DNA of 50,859 bases, from positions 1-50,859 of the forward strand of contig NZ_LMVP01000013.1 of assembly GCF_002287235.1 (NCBI RefSeq), given 5' to 3'. The notes under the pieces are model-generated. The model worked only from the letters and a program-made list of their open reading frames with translations. It made no database searches and was not told where the DNA came from. The translations under genes and the position numbers were made by a program. Positions within the stretch are counted from its first letter, which is position 1. Each line of letters begins with the position of its first letter. This stretch comes from Methanosarcina spelaei. GTDB lineage: Archaea; Halobacteriota; Methanosarcinia; Methanosarcinales; Methanosarcinaceae. Shown here piece by piece: positions 36,763 to 44,926 of this stretch.

Positions 36763-36912
36763 AAATATGTTATTTTGAAATTTCAGCGTGTTTTAATATG
36801 AAATATTTGGTGCTGAATATAAAGTAACACAATTTATAAAATTATTAGCACGTTAAATAATCTACTGAGTAATATATAATTACTAAATTACAGATGGCTG
36901 TGAAATTAGTGA

Positions 36913-36959
36913 TGGACCCTGATAGTAAACTCCGTTTTAGTTTATCTGAAAGTGGTCCA
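36913..36959 (+). promoter_or_regulatory. Leader stem-loop before the first FecB-like gene
   Basis: Outer stem TGGACC (36913-36918) with GGTCCA (36954-36959); inner pairing of GATA-GT-AAACT with AGTTTATC, leaving a short loop CCGTTTT. It sits 32 bases before the start codon, in the probable 5' untranslated leader. Confidence 0.45.
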
Positions 36960-36991
36960 GCCCCGATATAATTTGAATAGTAGAGGTCAAC

Positions 36992-38143
36992 ATGCGCAAT
37001 AATTTAACAACAATCCCTATACTTACGATCATATTGGTCGTTTTTTTGACATTTTCAGTTTCGGGCTGTGTCACGAAAGGTGGCACAGGGGACCAGGCAA
37101 AAACGATTACTGTTACGGACATGGCTGGAAGATCGGTGACATTAAAATATCCGGTGGAGCGCCTTGTACTGATGGACTCGACGTGTACGGCCGAATTTTC
37201 ATCGGTCTATGGTGAGGGTTTTGATAGCAAGATTGTTGGCTGGGATAATAACCTCAGGGATAATTCCGGCGACATATATGAAAAATACGTGGAAAAATAT
37301 CCGTCGATGGCCGAAATACCTGATGTGGGCTCCCTGGATGATAATACTTTTAATATTGAAAAAGTAGTCGCGTTAAATCCTGACGTCGTCATCATGCACG
37401 ACTGGGAGTTCATGTGGGATGGGGACGCCACAAAAGAGGCACTGGCCAGGCTGGACCAGGCCGGCATTCCCGTAGTATTTTTAGACTTCTATATGGACCC
37501 CATGACTAATTCAACAAAGAGTATGCAGTTGCTTGGAAAGATCACGAGCAAAGAACAGAGAGCACAGGAGATAGTTGACTATTATGATGAGAAAGTCAAC
37601 AGCATATATTCTCGCCTGGAAAAAATACAGGGAAAGAAACCTACCGTTTACATCGAATGCGCATATAAAGGCCCGGATACTTACGGTATATCTTACGGGG
37701 ATGTGGCATGGGGAGCTATCGTAAAGAAAGCTGGTGGAGACAACATTGCAGAGCCGATTTTACTCAACAAAAGCAAGGCTCTTAGCTCGGAGTATCTGGT
37801 CAACCAGAGTCCGGATATTATCATATTGACCGGTAGGAACTGGTCTACGCCAGGATCACTCAGGATGGGCTATACTTCTACATCTAACGTAACAAAGAGC
37901 ACGATGACGCCATTCGTCAACCGTCCAGGGTGGGATACGATAAATGCAGTAGAGAATCAGAAGGTATACGGCATATACCACGGCTATTGCACGGACATAT
38001 TTAACTTCGTTGCACTGGAAGCATTCGCCAAATGGTTCTACCCCGAAGAGTTCAAGGACGTGGACCCTGCTGAGACGCTCAAGGAATATCACAGGAAGTT
38101 CATGCCTATAGATTATAGCGGTACGCTGGTGTACAACTATTAA
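36992..38143 (+). CDS. FecB/BtuF-like ABC substrate-binding lipoprotein 1
   Basis: A 383-residue periplasmic-binding protein of the iron-chelate/cobalamin class (two lobes joined by a long helix). Signal with lipobox SVSGC, C26. TVTDMAGRSVTLKYPVERLVLMD opens the N-lobe; the C-lobe has NQSPDIIILTGRNWSTPGS and NRPGWDTINAVENQKVYGI. About 70% similar by eye to the next gene product, so they are recent duplicates. It should deliver its ligand (siderophore, corrinoid or other chelate) to the FecCD permease encoded two genes on. The ligand is unknown. Confidence 0.9.
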   Translation: MRNNLTTIPILTIILVVFLTFSVSGCVTKGGTGDQAKTITVTDMAGRSVTLKYPVERLVLMDSTCTAEFSSVYGEGFDSKIVGWDNNLRDNSGDIYEKYVEKYPSMAEIPDVGSLDDNTFNIEKVVALNPDVVIMHDWEFMWDGDATKEALARLDQAGIPVVFLDFYMDPMTNSTKSMQLLGKITSKEQRAQEIVDYYDEKVNSIYSRLEKIQGKKPTVYIECAYKGPDTYGISYGDVAWGAIVKKAGGDNIAEPILLNKSKALSSEYLVNQSPDIIILTGRNWSTPGSLRMGYTSTSNVTKSTMTPFVNRPGWDTINAVENQKVYGIYHGYCTDIFNFVALEAFAKWFYPEEFKDVDPAETLKEYHRKFMPIDYSGTLVYNY

Positions 38144-38184
38144 TTGATGCCGGGAGCTGAGAGAAAAAATACTGGAGGAATTGG

Positions 38185-39339
38185 GTGCGTGAAAGATTTA
38201 CTATGTTGGCAATCCTGGCAAGCGTATTAGTTATCTTTATGGCTTTTACCGTTCCGGGTTGTGTCACAAAAAGCGGCACTGAAGACCAGACGAAAACGAT
38301 TACCGTTACGGATATGGAGGGAAGATCGGTTACTGTAAAAGCGCCGGTTGAACGAATTGTCCTGATGGAATCATCGAAAACACATGAACTGGCCGCTATA
38401 GATGGAGCCGGAATTGTCGACAAGATCGTCGGATGGGATAACGATTTCAAGGACAACGCCGGCGACGGATACGTAAAATTTGTAGAGAAATATCCAGAGC
38501 TGGCCGATATCCCAAATGTAGGCTCCCTCGATGACAATACATTCAGTGTTGAAAAGGTGATTGCGTTAAATCCTGATGTTGTCATCATGCATAACTGGGA
38601 ATTTATGTGGAGCGGAGACGCTACGAAAGAAGCCCTGGCCAGGCTGGAACAGGCAGGTATCCCGGTTGTTTTCGTGGATTTCTATATGGATCCGATGGTC
38701 AACTCCACAAAAAGTATGCTGCTGCTTGGTCAGATACTTGGGAAAGAACAAAGGGCAAAGGATATTGTCGATTTTTATGACCAGCATGTAAACACGGTCT
38801 ATTCACGCCTGGCGAAGAGTGACGGACCGAAGCCCGGTGTATATATAGAGACAGGATACAATGGCCCGGAGACATACGGGATAACCGAGGGAGATGTCGG
38901 ATGGGGATCGATTGTAAAGAAAGCGGGTGGAGACAACATTGCTGAGACTTTATTAGGAAATACCAGCAAAGCGATTAGCCCTGAATTCCTTGTCAACCAG
39001 AGTCCGGATATTATAATATTGACAGGCCGGAACTGGTCAACACCGGGATCGATCAGGATGGGATATACCTCAACTGCTGCAGATACAAAGAGTACTATGG
39101 ATGCATATGTTGCACGTCCGGGATGGAACACGATCAATGCCGTCAAGAACCGCAATGTGTACGGCATTTATCATGGATACTGCTTCAGCATCTATAATTT
39201 CGTGGCGCTGGAAGCTTTTGCAAAATGGTTCTATCCGGAGGAATTCAAGGATATCGACCCCAATGCTACTATTCGGGAATACCATGAAAAGTTCATGCCT
39301 ATTGAATACGACGGGACGTTCATGTACAGCTATTATTAA
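38185..39339 (+). CDS. FecB/BtuF-like ABC substrate-binding lipoprotein 2
   Basis: A 384-residue duplicate of the preceding gene product. Lipobox FTVPGC, C26; TVTDMEGRSVTVKAPVERIVLME; GYNGPETYGITEGDVGWGSIVKKAGGDNIAE; NQSPDIIILTGRNWSTPGS. GTG start at 38185 with GGAGGA six bases before. The two differ most in the N-lobe (SSKTHELAAIDGAG versus STCTAEFSSVYGEG), where the ligand may be contacted, so different chelates may be bound. Permease gene follows by 27 bases. Confidence 0.9.
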   Translation: MRERFTMLAILASVLVIFMAFTVPGCVTKSGTEDQTKTITVTDMEGRSVTVKAPVERIVLMESSKTHELAAIDGAGIVDKIVGWDNDFKDNAGDGYVKFVEKYPELADIPNVGSLDDNTFSVEKVIALNPDVVIMHNWEFMWSGDATKEALARLEQAGIPVVFVDFYMDPMVNSTKSMLLLGQILGKEQRAKDIVDFYDQHVNTVYSRLAKSDGPKPGVYIETGYNGPETYGITEGDVGWGSIVKKAGGDNIAETLLGNTSKAISPEFLVNQSPDIIILTGRNWSTPGSIRMGYTSTAADTKSTMDAYVARPGWNTINAVKNRNVYGIYHGYCFSIYNFVALEAFAKWFYPEEFKDIDPNATIREYHEKFMPIEYDGTFMYSYY

Positions 39340-39366
39340 CAGCGGACTTGAAAAGTAGGGCTCAGG

Positions 39367-40410
39367 ATGAACGTTAAATCAAAAGAGGCATACAGAAAAA
39401 TGATGGGGAGGAAATATTTATTTCTCCTCTCTATTTTGGTAGCGATCTTTCTCACTTTTATCCTCGACATTATGACAGGGCCGGCTTCTTTATCGGCAAA
39501 AGAGGTCATTTCGACGATATTCTTCCCTGCCTACAGCGAGAGATCGGTCCAGGTCATTGTTTGGACTTTCCGCCTGCCAGTCGCCCTCATGGCGGTTGTG
39601 ACCGGAATAACTTTAGGCCTTGCCGGCGCAAACATGCAAACTATTCTAGATAACCCCCTGGCCAGCCCTTATACGCTTGGAATATCCGCAGCAGCCGGGT
39701 TTGGTGCTGCGCTGGCTATCGTGTTCGGCGTTGGAGTGCTGCCTTTCGCAGATACCTTATTCGTGCCGGTCAATGCATTCGTGTTCTCGTTAATCAGCTG
39801 CATGGCAATATATGGCATTGCCAGGTTCAAGCGAGCCACCTCCGAAACCATAGTGCTTACCGGCATTGCTGTACTGTTCCTGTTCGACTCTCTGCTGGCG
39901 CTCCTTGAATATACGGCGAACCCGGAGCAAGTCCAGGCCATAGTTTTCTGGCTCTTCGGCAGCCTGACCAAGACCACATGGACTACTCTGGGTATTACGG
40001 TGGGAATTGTTTTGCTGGTCATACCACTGCTAGCCATAGACGTCTGGAAGCTCACCGCTCTCAGGCTGGGCGACGATAAGGCAAAAAGCCTTGGAGTGAA
40101 CGTCGAAAGGATGAGACTAAAGGGATTGATCCTGGTCTCGGTTCTTACGTCCACGGCAGTAGCATTCGTGGGCACCATAGGGTTCATCGGTCTCGTAGCA
40201 CCACATATAGCACGGATGCTCGTAGGTGAGGACCACCGGTACTTTTTACCTTTTTCAGCCCTGTCCGGGGCGTTTATACTCTCCACCGCATCGGTCCTCA
40301 GCAAAGTCGTAGTCCCTGGAATCATATTCCCTATAGGGATACTCACATCACTTATTGGCATACCGTTTTTCGTCTGGCTCCTTCTATCTAAAAAGAGGGG
40401 ATACTGGTGA
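39367..40410 (+). CDS. FecCD/BtuC-like ABC permease
   Basis: A 347-residue permease with about ten helices, typical of iron-chelate and vitamin B12 importers: GITLGLAGANMQTILDNPLASPYTLGISAAAGFG near the N-terminus and GTIGFIGLVAPHIARMLVGEDHRYFLP near the C-terminus, the latter the ATPase coupling loop. It overlaps the ATPase start by four bases. It is the only permease for three binding proteins in this locus. Confidence 0.93.
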   Translation: MNVKSKEAYRKMMGRKYLFLLSILVAIFLTFILDIMTGPASLSAKEVISTIFFPAYSERSVQVIVWTFRLPVALMAVVTGITLGLAGANMQTILDNPLASPYTLGISAAAGFGAALAIVFGVGVLPFADTLFVPVNAFVFSLISCMAIYGIARFKRATSETIVLTGIAVLFLFDSLLALLEYTANPEQVQAIVFWLFGSLTKTTWTTLGITVGIVLLVIPLLAIDVWKLTALRLGDDKAKSLGVNVERMRLKGLILVSVLTSTAVAFVGTIGFIGLVAPHIARMLVGEDHRYFLPFSALSGAFILSTASVLSKVVVPGIIFPIGILTSLIGIPFFVWLLLSKKRGYW

Positions 40411-41204
40411 AGCTGGAAATCAAAAACCTCAAGTTCGGATATAATTCCACTCCGGTATTAAAAAGCGTAAACATGGTCGCCGAGCCAATGATCACTGCGA
40501 TCATAGGCCCGAATGCGGTCGGAAAATCCACTTTGCTAAAATGCATATGCGGGATACTCAAAGCTGAAGGATCGATAATCTTCAACGGAAAAGACCTGAA
40601 GGAATATCGAAAGGACGAGGTCATAAAAGCCATTAGCTACCTCCCCCAGGAATCCTCTACAAGTGCGGTTATGACTGTGCTGGAGGCAACAATGCTGGGA
40701 AGGATAAATTCGCTTGGCTGGAGGATAAATGACGAGGACCTGTCTGCATCTATGGACACGCTTGAAAAGCTCGGGATTGAAGAACTGGCGATGCGTCCAA
40801 TGAACGAGCTCAGCGGTGGGCAGAAGCAAATGGTGTCCATTGCCCAATCGATTATCCGAAAGCCCAAAGTGCTCCTCATGGACGAGCCAACGAACTCGCT
40901 TGACCTCCAGAGGCAGCTCGAGCTTTTTGACGTGATTCAGACCATCACGGAAGATCACGGAATGACAACCGTAGTAGCGTTACACGACCTCAACCTGGCA
41001 GCCCGGTATGCGGGCAATGTCGTATTGATGAACGGAGGTAAGGTCGTTGCATCGGGAAGCCCGGCTTCCGTGATAACCGAAGCAATGATTCGAAAAGTGT
41101 ATGGGGTCAACGCAAGGGTAACGCTCGATGGTGAAGGCATACCGCAAGTCATACCAATCAATTCGACGCGAAAATGCAGGATAAAAAAAGCTATAATGGG
41201 ATGA
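40407..41204 (+). CDS. FecE/BtuD-like ABC transporter ATP-binding protein
   Basis: A 265-residue ATPase of the siderophore/B12 class. Walker A GPNAVGKST, Q-loop YLPQESS, signature LSGGQKQMVSIAQ, Walker B VLLMDEPTNSLD, H-loop VALHDLN. GTG start at 40407 within the stop of the permease gene (GTGA), indicating coupling. The stop overlaps or abuts the start of the third methyltransferase gene. Confidence 0.93.
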   Translation: MKLEIKNLKFGYNSTPVLKSVNMVAEPMITAIIGPNAVGKSTLLKCICGILKAEGSIIFNGKDLKEYRKDEVIKAISYLPQESSTSAVMTVLEATMLGRINSLGWRINDEDLSASMDTLEKLGIEELAMRPMNELSGGQKQMVSIAQSIIRKPKVLLMDEPTNSLDLQRQLELFDVIQTITEDHGMTTVVALHDLNLAARYAGNVVLMNGGKVVASGSPASVITEAMIRKVYGVNARVTLDGEGIPQVIPINSTRKCRIKKAIMG

Positions 41205-41206
41205 TT

Positions 41207-41986
41207 ATGACGGAATCGGGAAAACTAAAACTCGACAGGACCAAGGAAGGAGTTAAGAAGTACTGGGATTATGGGAGCAAGTTCTACGATACGGCTCCAG
41301 GGAGTGGAGGGACTGAGGAAAGCGAGATGTGGAGAAATATATTATCAGGAGCGATCGGCCAGAACCCTAAAAATATCCTGGATGTTGGCAGTGGTACCGG
41401 AATAATCGCAATGTACCTGGCAGAGTTGGGGCATAGCGTAACTGCGGTAGATTTTAGTGAAGGAATGATGGATGTAGCCCGGAAGAAGGCCCTGGCAAAG
41501 GGAGCGGATATCCGGTTCATGGAAATGGATGTTGAGAACCTTAGCTTTGAGGACGATACTTTTGATTGCATCACGGCCAGGTACGTACTCTGGACTATGT
41601 CTCACCCGGAAAAAGCGGTAAAAGAATGGGTCAGAGTCGTAAAGCCAGGAGGCAGGATCGTCATTATTGATGGCAAGTGGATCACAAAAGGTCTACTTCC
41701 CTGTATATCCGCAGTGAATTACCACATTTACAGATTTATAAAATACGGAAAAAATCCCTTCACCTATGATTATAAGAAAGATATCAATGTTAGCCTCCCA
41801 AACCCGCATGGGGTCGATAAAGAGCAGGTCGTGGAATACATGTCTAAGGCCGGCTTAGTCGATACCACTGTTACTGACTTGAAGATAATTCGGGATATAC
41901 AGCGGAAAAGGTTACCATGGTACTTAAAATACGCCAATGATCACCCCATTTTTATGATTCATGGTATCGCGGTAAAAAATAAGTAA
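41207..41986 (+). CDS. Class I SAM-dependent methyltransferase, island paralogue 3
   Basis: A 259-residue methyltransferase with motif I LDVGSGTGIIAMYLAELGH, AVDFSEGMMDVARKKA, and TARYVLWTMSHPEKAVKEWVRVVKPGGRIVIIDGKW. It begins KKYWDYGSKFYDT, the N-terminal motif W.Y.S..YD shared with paralogue 4. ATG at 41207 follows GGGATGATT; ATG at 41201, overlapping the ATPase stop, is the alternative. Directly linked to the ATPase gene, so it belongs to the transporter operon. Its 5' half is copied in the broken gene at 44142. The substrate is unknown. Confidence 0.88.
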   Translation: MTESGKLKLDRTKEGVKKYWDYGSKFYDTAPGSGGTEESEMWRNILSGAIGQNPKNILDVGSGTGIIAMYLAELGHSVTAVDFSEGMMDVARKKALAKGADIRFMEMDVENLSFEDDTFDCITARYVLWTMSHPEKAVKEWVRVVKPGGRIVIIDGKWITKGLLPCISAVNYHIYRFIKYGKNPFTYDYKKDINVSLPNPHGVDKEQVVEYMSKAGLVDTTVTDLKIIRDIQRKRLPWYLKYANDHPIFMIHGIAVKNK

Positions 41987-42001
41987 ACTTCGAGGCATTT
42001 T

Positions 42002-42754
42002 ATGTCAATTAATGAAAACAAGATAAAGGAAGAAATCACGAAGCGATGGGACTATTCATCGCAGCGCTACGATACATATCACGGCCACGGGGTGAAGAGC
42101 GATGAAGAGGCAGCAGCCTGGAAAGTTCTTTTCAAACAGGTAATCCCAGGGGAAAATCTAAACGTTCTTGATGTCGGCTGCGGTACGGGCGAGATGAGCA
42201 GGATACTGGCGGATATGGGTCATAAGGTGACGGGTATAGACCTGTCCGAGAAAATGCTCTCTGTAGCGAAATCTAAGTCTCTTAGAGACATAGAATTCAG
42301 GATAGGCGATGCGGAAAATCCTCAGTTTAACGAAGGGAAGTTCGATGCAGTCGTGACCCGGCACGTACTCTGGACGCTGCCGAATCCTGAAAAAGCCCTT
42401 AAAAGCTGGAGAAAGGTGCTGAAACCAGGAGGAAAAGTAGTCGTCATAGACTGCTTATGGGATGACGGCCGCCTTGAGACACACCTGAAAAGGAAGATCG
42501 GTGAGGTTATGATACGTATCGTCGAAAGAAACGATATTTCCAAAGACAGTTATACTGCGGAAGTAAACGCTATCCTGCCCAACGCAAAAGGAGTATCCCT
42601 GGATAAGACAAGGGAATACATGGAAAAAGCCGGGCTTAAAGACGTGCGGTCAATAGGACTGGAAGACCTGGTACGAATCCAGAAAAAACATATGCCGCTC
42701 AGATATAAAATTGCCTACAAGTATGAGTATTATGTGATCTATGGCCTGAAATGA
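42002..42754 (+). CDS. Class I SAM-dependent methyltransferase, island paralogue 4
   Basis: A 250-residue methyltransferase with motif I LDVGCGTGEMSRILADMGH, GIDLSEKMLSVAKSK, and TRHVLWTLPNPEKALKSWRKVLKPGGKVVVIDCLW. N-terminus KRWDYSSQRYDTYHGHG. It starts 15 bases after paralogue 3. Its last 117 bases are identical to the end of the broken gene at 44142-44774. Probably the last gene of the FecB-like operon. The substrate is unknown. Confidence 0.88.
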   Translation: MSINENKIKEEITKRWDYSSQRYDTYHGHGVKSDEEAAAWKVLFKQVIPGENLNVLDVGCGTGEMSRILADMGHKVTGIDLSEKMLSVAKSKSLRDIEFRIGDAENPQFNEGKFDAVVTRHVLWTLPNPEKALKSWRKVLKPGGKVVVIDCLWDDGRLETHLKRKIGEVMIRIVERNDISKDSYTAEVNAILPNAKGVSLDKTREYMEKAGLKDVRSIGLEDLVRIQKKHMPLRYKIAYKYEYYVIYGLK

Positions 42755-42816
42755 AATCTCAGGACAAATTTGCGAATAAACATTAACTGATGAAAAAATA
42801 GTAATAAATCTCATTA

Positions 42817-42836
42817 TTTGTCAGTATAATGACAAA
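42817..42836. promoter_or_regulatory. Inverted repeat before the third binding protein, candidate operator
   Basis: Perfect arms TTTGTCA and TGACAAA with spacer GTATAA, 100 bases before the start codon of the third binding-protein gene. A TATA-like ATATTTATACAA follows at about 42887-42898, so the repeat would sit upstream of the promoter. Confidence 0.4.
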
Positions 42837-42936
42837 AAATAGGGGAAAAATAAACAAAATTCAAATATTGTATTACATAAAATCCAAATATTTATACAAT
42901 TGAAACTTATACCTGAAGCAGGCAAGAGGTACAGAT

Positions 42937-44082
42937 ATGAATAAAAATAATTCAATTGTAATCGTTATAACTTTCATAATTTTTGTTATGTTAGTTGCCG
43001 GTTTATTTTTATTATCTGATTCTCCCAGGGCGCCGACAGAAAATAATACGATAATAGTGACAGATTTAGCGGGAAGAACTGTATCTCTTAAAGTGCCAGC
43101 TGAAAGAGTAGTTCTAGGTAGTTCAAGAGACCTTCACGAATTTGCTGCTATCGAAGGAGAAAACTTTTCCAAAAAAATAGTTGGCTGGGGTACGGATCTT
43201 AGAACATCTGATAAAGACACCTACGACAAATTTAGCGAAAAGTACCTGGAGATCAAAAATATACCTGAAGTTGGCTACTATGGGAATCAAGATTTCAGTA
43301 TCGAAAAAATCATTTCATTGAACCCCGACCTGGTCATATTACCCATGTTTGATTATGATCTGGCAAAAGACGATTTGAACAAATTTGAACAGGCTGGCAT
43401 CCCGGTGGTTTTTACTGATTTTTATCAAAACACGCTTGAAAATTCAACCAAGAGTATTACACTGCTGGGCAAGCTGCTGGGCAAGGAAAAAAGGGCAAAG
43501 GAAATCACAGATTTTTACAATGACCAGACAAACATTGTGTATTCAAGACTTGCTAAGATCAATAAGACCAAGCCCAGGGTCTATATTGAAAGTGGTTGGA
43601 AGGGTGCTTCTGAATATGGTAGAACATATAGCAGTTTGGGTTGGGGTCCAATTGTGAGTAAAGCCGGTGGTGATAATATTGCTAAGAGTTTTACTTCTGA
43701 GTCGGCGACTGTAACTCCCGAGTTTCTGATTGATGCTAATCCAGACATTATCATCATTACCGGTTCCAATTGGGTGACGACGCCAGATAGCATAAAACTA
43801 GGGTACTATGCCAGTAAAGACTCATCTAGATCTCTCCTTAAGGTATATCTAAAGCGTCCAGGTTGGGACTCACTGAAGGCCGTAGAAAATCAAGAAGTGT
43901 ACAGTATCTTTCACACATACGACAGCAGGATTTACAGCTTTGCCGGTCTCCAGGCACTTGCCAAGTGGTTCTATCCTGAAGAGTTCAGTGATGTAGACCC
44001 GGAAGCCGGAATAAAGGAGTTTCACAAGAGGTTCATGCCCATTGATTATAGTGGAAACTGGATGCTTGAATTAAAAGAGTAG
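42937..44082 (+). CDS. FecB/BtuF-like ABC substrate-binding protein 3 (non-lipoprotein)
   Basis: A 381-residue member of the same family as the two preceding binding proteins but more diverged: VTDLAGRTVSLKVPAERVVLGSS, GIPVVFTDFYQNTLENSTKSITLLG, ANPDIIIITGSNWVTTPDS. The N-terminal hydrophobic segment (about 8-27) has no lipobox Cys, so it is probably anchored by an uncleaved helix. It has its own promoter region and is more AT-rich than copies 1 and 2. It ends in TAG, followed in frame by ten codons to TAA. No permease or ATPase of its own is present nearby. Confidence 0.87.
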   Translation: MNKNNSIVIVITFIIFVMLVAGLFLLSDSPRAPTENNTIIVTDLAGRTVSLKVPAERVVLGSSRDLHEFAAIEGENFSKKIVGWGTDLRTSDKDTYDKFSEKYLEIKNIPEVGYYGNQDFSIEKIISLNPDLVILPMFDYDLAKDDLNKFEQAGIPVVFTDFYQNTLENSTKSITLLGKLLGKEKRAKEITDFYNDQTNIVYSRLAKINKTKPRVYIESGWKGASEYGRTYSSLGWGPIVSKAGGDNIAKSFTSESATVTPEFLIDANPDIIIITGSNWVTTPDSIKLGYYASKDSSRSLLKVYLKRPGWDSLKAVENQEVYSIFHTYDSRIYSFAGLQALAKWFYPEEFSDVDPEAGIKEFHKRFMPIDYSGNWMLELKE

Positions 44083-44141
44083 CACAACCTCGAAAACACA
44101 TACAATATTGGATAACCTGCCGTCCCCTTTACATTTGGAAA

Positions 44142-44774
44142 ATTGGAGATAGTATACCATAGGTCGTCCCAGGTCCTAAAAACGTCTTGGATGTCGAGTA
44201 GTACCAGAATAATCGACATGAATTTGGCATGGTTAGGCCATGATGTGACGGTGGTCTACTTTAGCGAAGGAATGATGGACATATCCCGTAAGAGAACTCT
44301 GGTAAAGGGAGCTAACATCCGGCTTATGAAAAGATGTAAAAAATCTCATCTTTGAGATGTGACCTTTGGTTCACTGCCCAGTACGTGCTCTGGGAAACTG
44401 CCGAATCCGGAAAAAGCCCTTGAAAACTGGCGTAATATGCTGAAGCCTGGAGGAAAAGTAGAGTCGTAGATGGCTTATGGGATAATAGCAGCCTAGAAAC
44501 ACGTCTGAGACGAAAGATCTGCGACATTACGATACTTCTTGTCGAAAGAAATGATGTCTCTAAATACAGCTTAATTCGGAAATGAATGCCATGCTGCCCC
44601 CAACGTGAAAGAGGATGTCTTTGGGCTACCCGGAAATATATGGAAAAAGTCGGGTTTAAAGACGTGCGGTCAATAGGACTGGAAGACCTGGTACGAATCC
44701 AGAAAAAACATATGCCGCTCAGATATAAAATTGCCTACAAGTATGAGTATTATGTGATCTATGGCCTGAAATAA
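44142..44774 (+). pseudogene. Broken mosaic methyltransferase gene
   Basis: Remnant of a fifth island methyltransferase. The first 200 bases match paralogue 3 (VVYFSEGMMDISRKRTLVKGANIRLM against AVDFSEGMMDVARKKALAKGADIRFM). The part after about 44375 matches paralogue 4 (VLWETAES..., ENWRNMLKPGGKV, TRLRRKICDITILLVERNDVSK), and the last 117 bases (44656-44772) are identical to paralogue 4. The N-terminal 40 or so codons are missing, a segment is deleted at the junction, and stops and frameshifts interrupt it. So the locus is a mosaic made by recombination between the two neighbours, with recent gene conversion at the 3' end. Confidence 0.85.
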
Positions 44775-44784
44775 TTTCCAGAAC

Positions 44785-44829
44785 AATCAAAGTTGTGTTA
44801 ATCGAAGTTGTGTTAATCAAAGTTGTGCT
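44785..44829. repeat. Tandem repeat, period 15 bp
   Basis: Three copies of AATCAAAGTTGTGTT with single-base variants, between the broken methyltransferase and the ftsY end. Confidence 0.85.
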
Positions 44830-44926
44830 GGCGTGAAAATACACAGTTGTTTACAACACAGTATTCGCCTGCACATCTTTGATATGAAAAATTTGTTATC
44901 AGTCAATAACTCCACATTGAAGTGAT

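Larger units (their letters stand above)
36692..36991. promoter_or_regulatory. Leader/promoter region of the FecB-like operon
   Basis: It contains the 26-base palindrome (36737-36762), an AT-rich stretch with a TATA-like ATATATAATTA near 36871-36881, and a leader hairpin (36913-36959) between the likely transcription start and the ribosome site AGAGGTC of the next gene. Confidence 0.5.

Noticed and set aside
44815-44926. Insertion-sequence end between the broken methyltransferase and ftsY
   Set aside because: No terminal inverted repeats, no transposase fragment and no target duplication; only a 15-bp tandem repeat is present.
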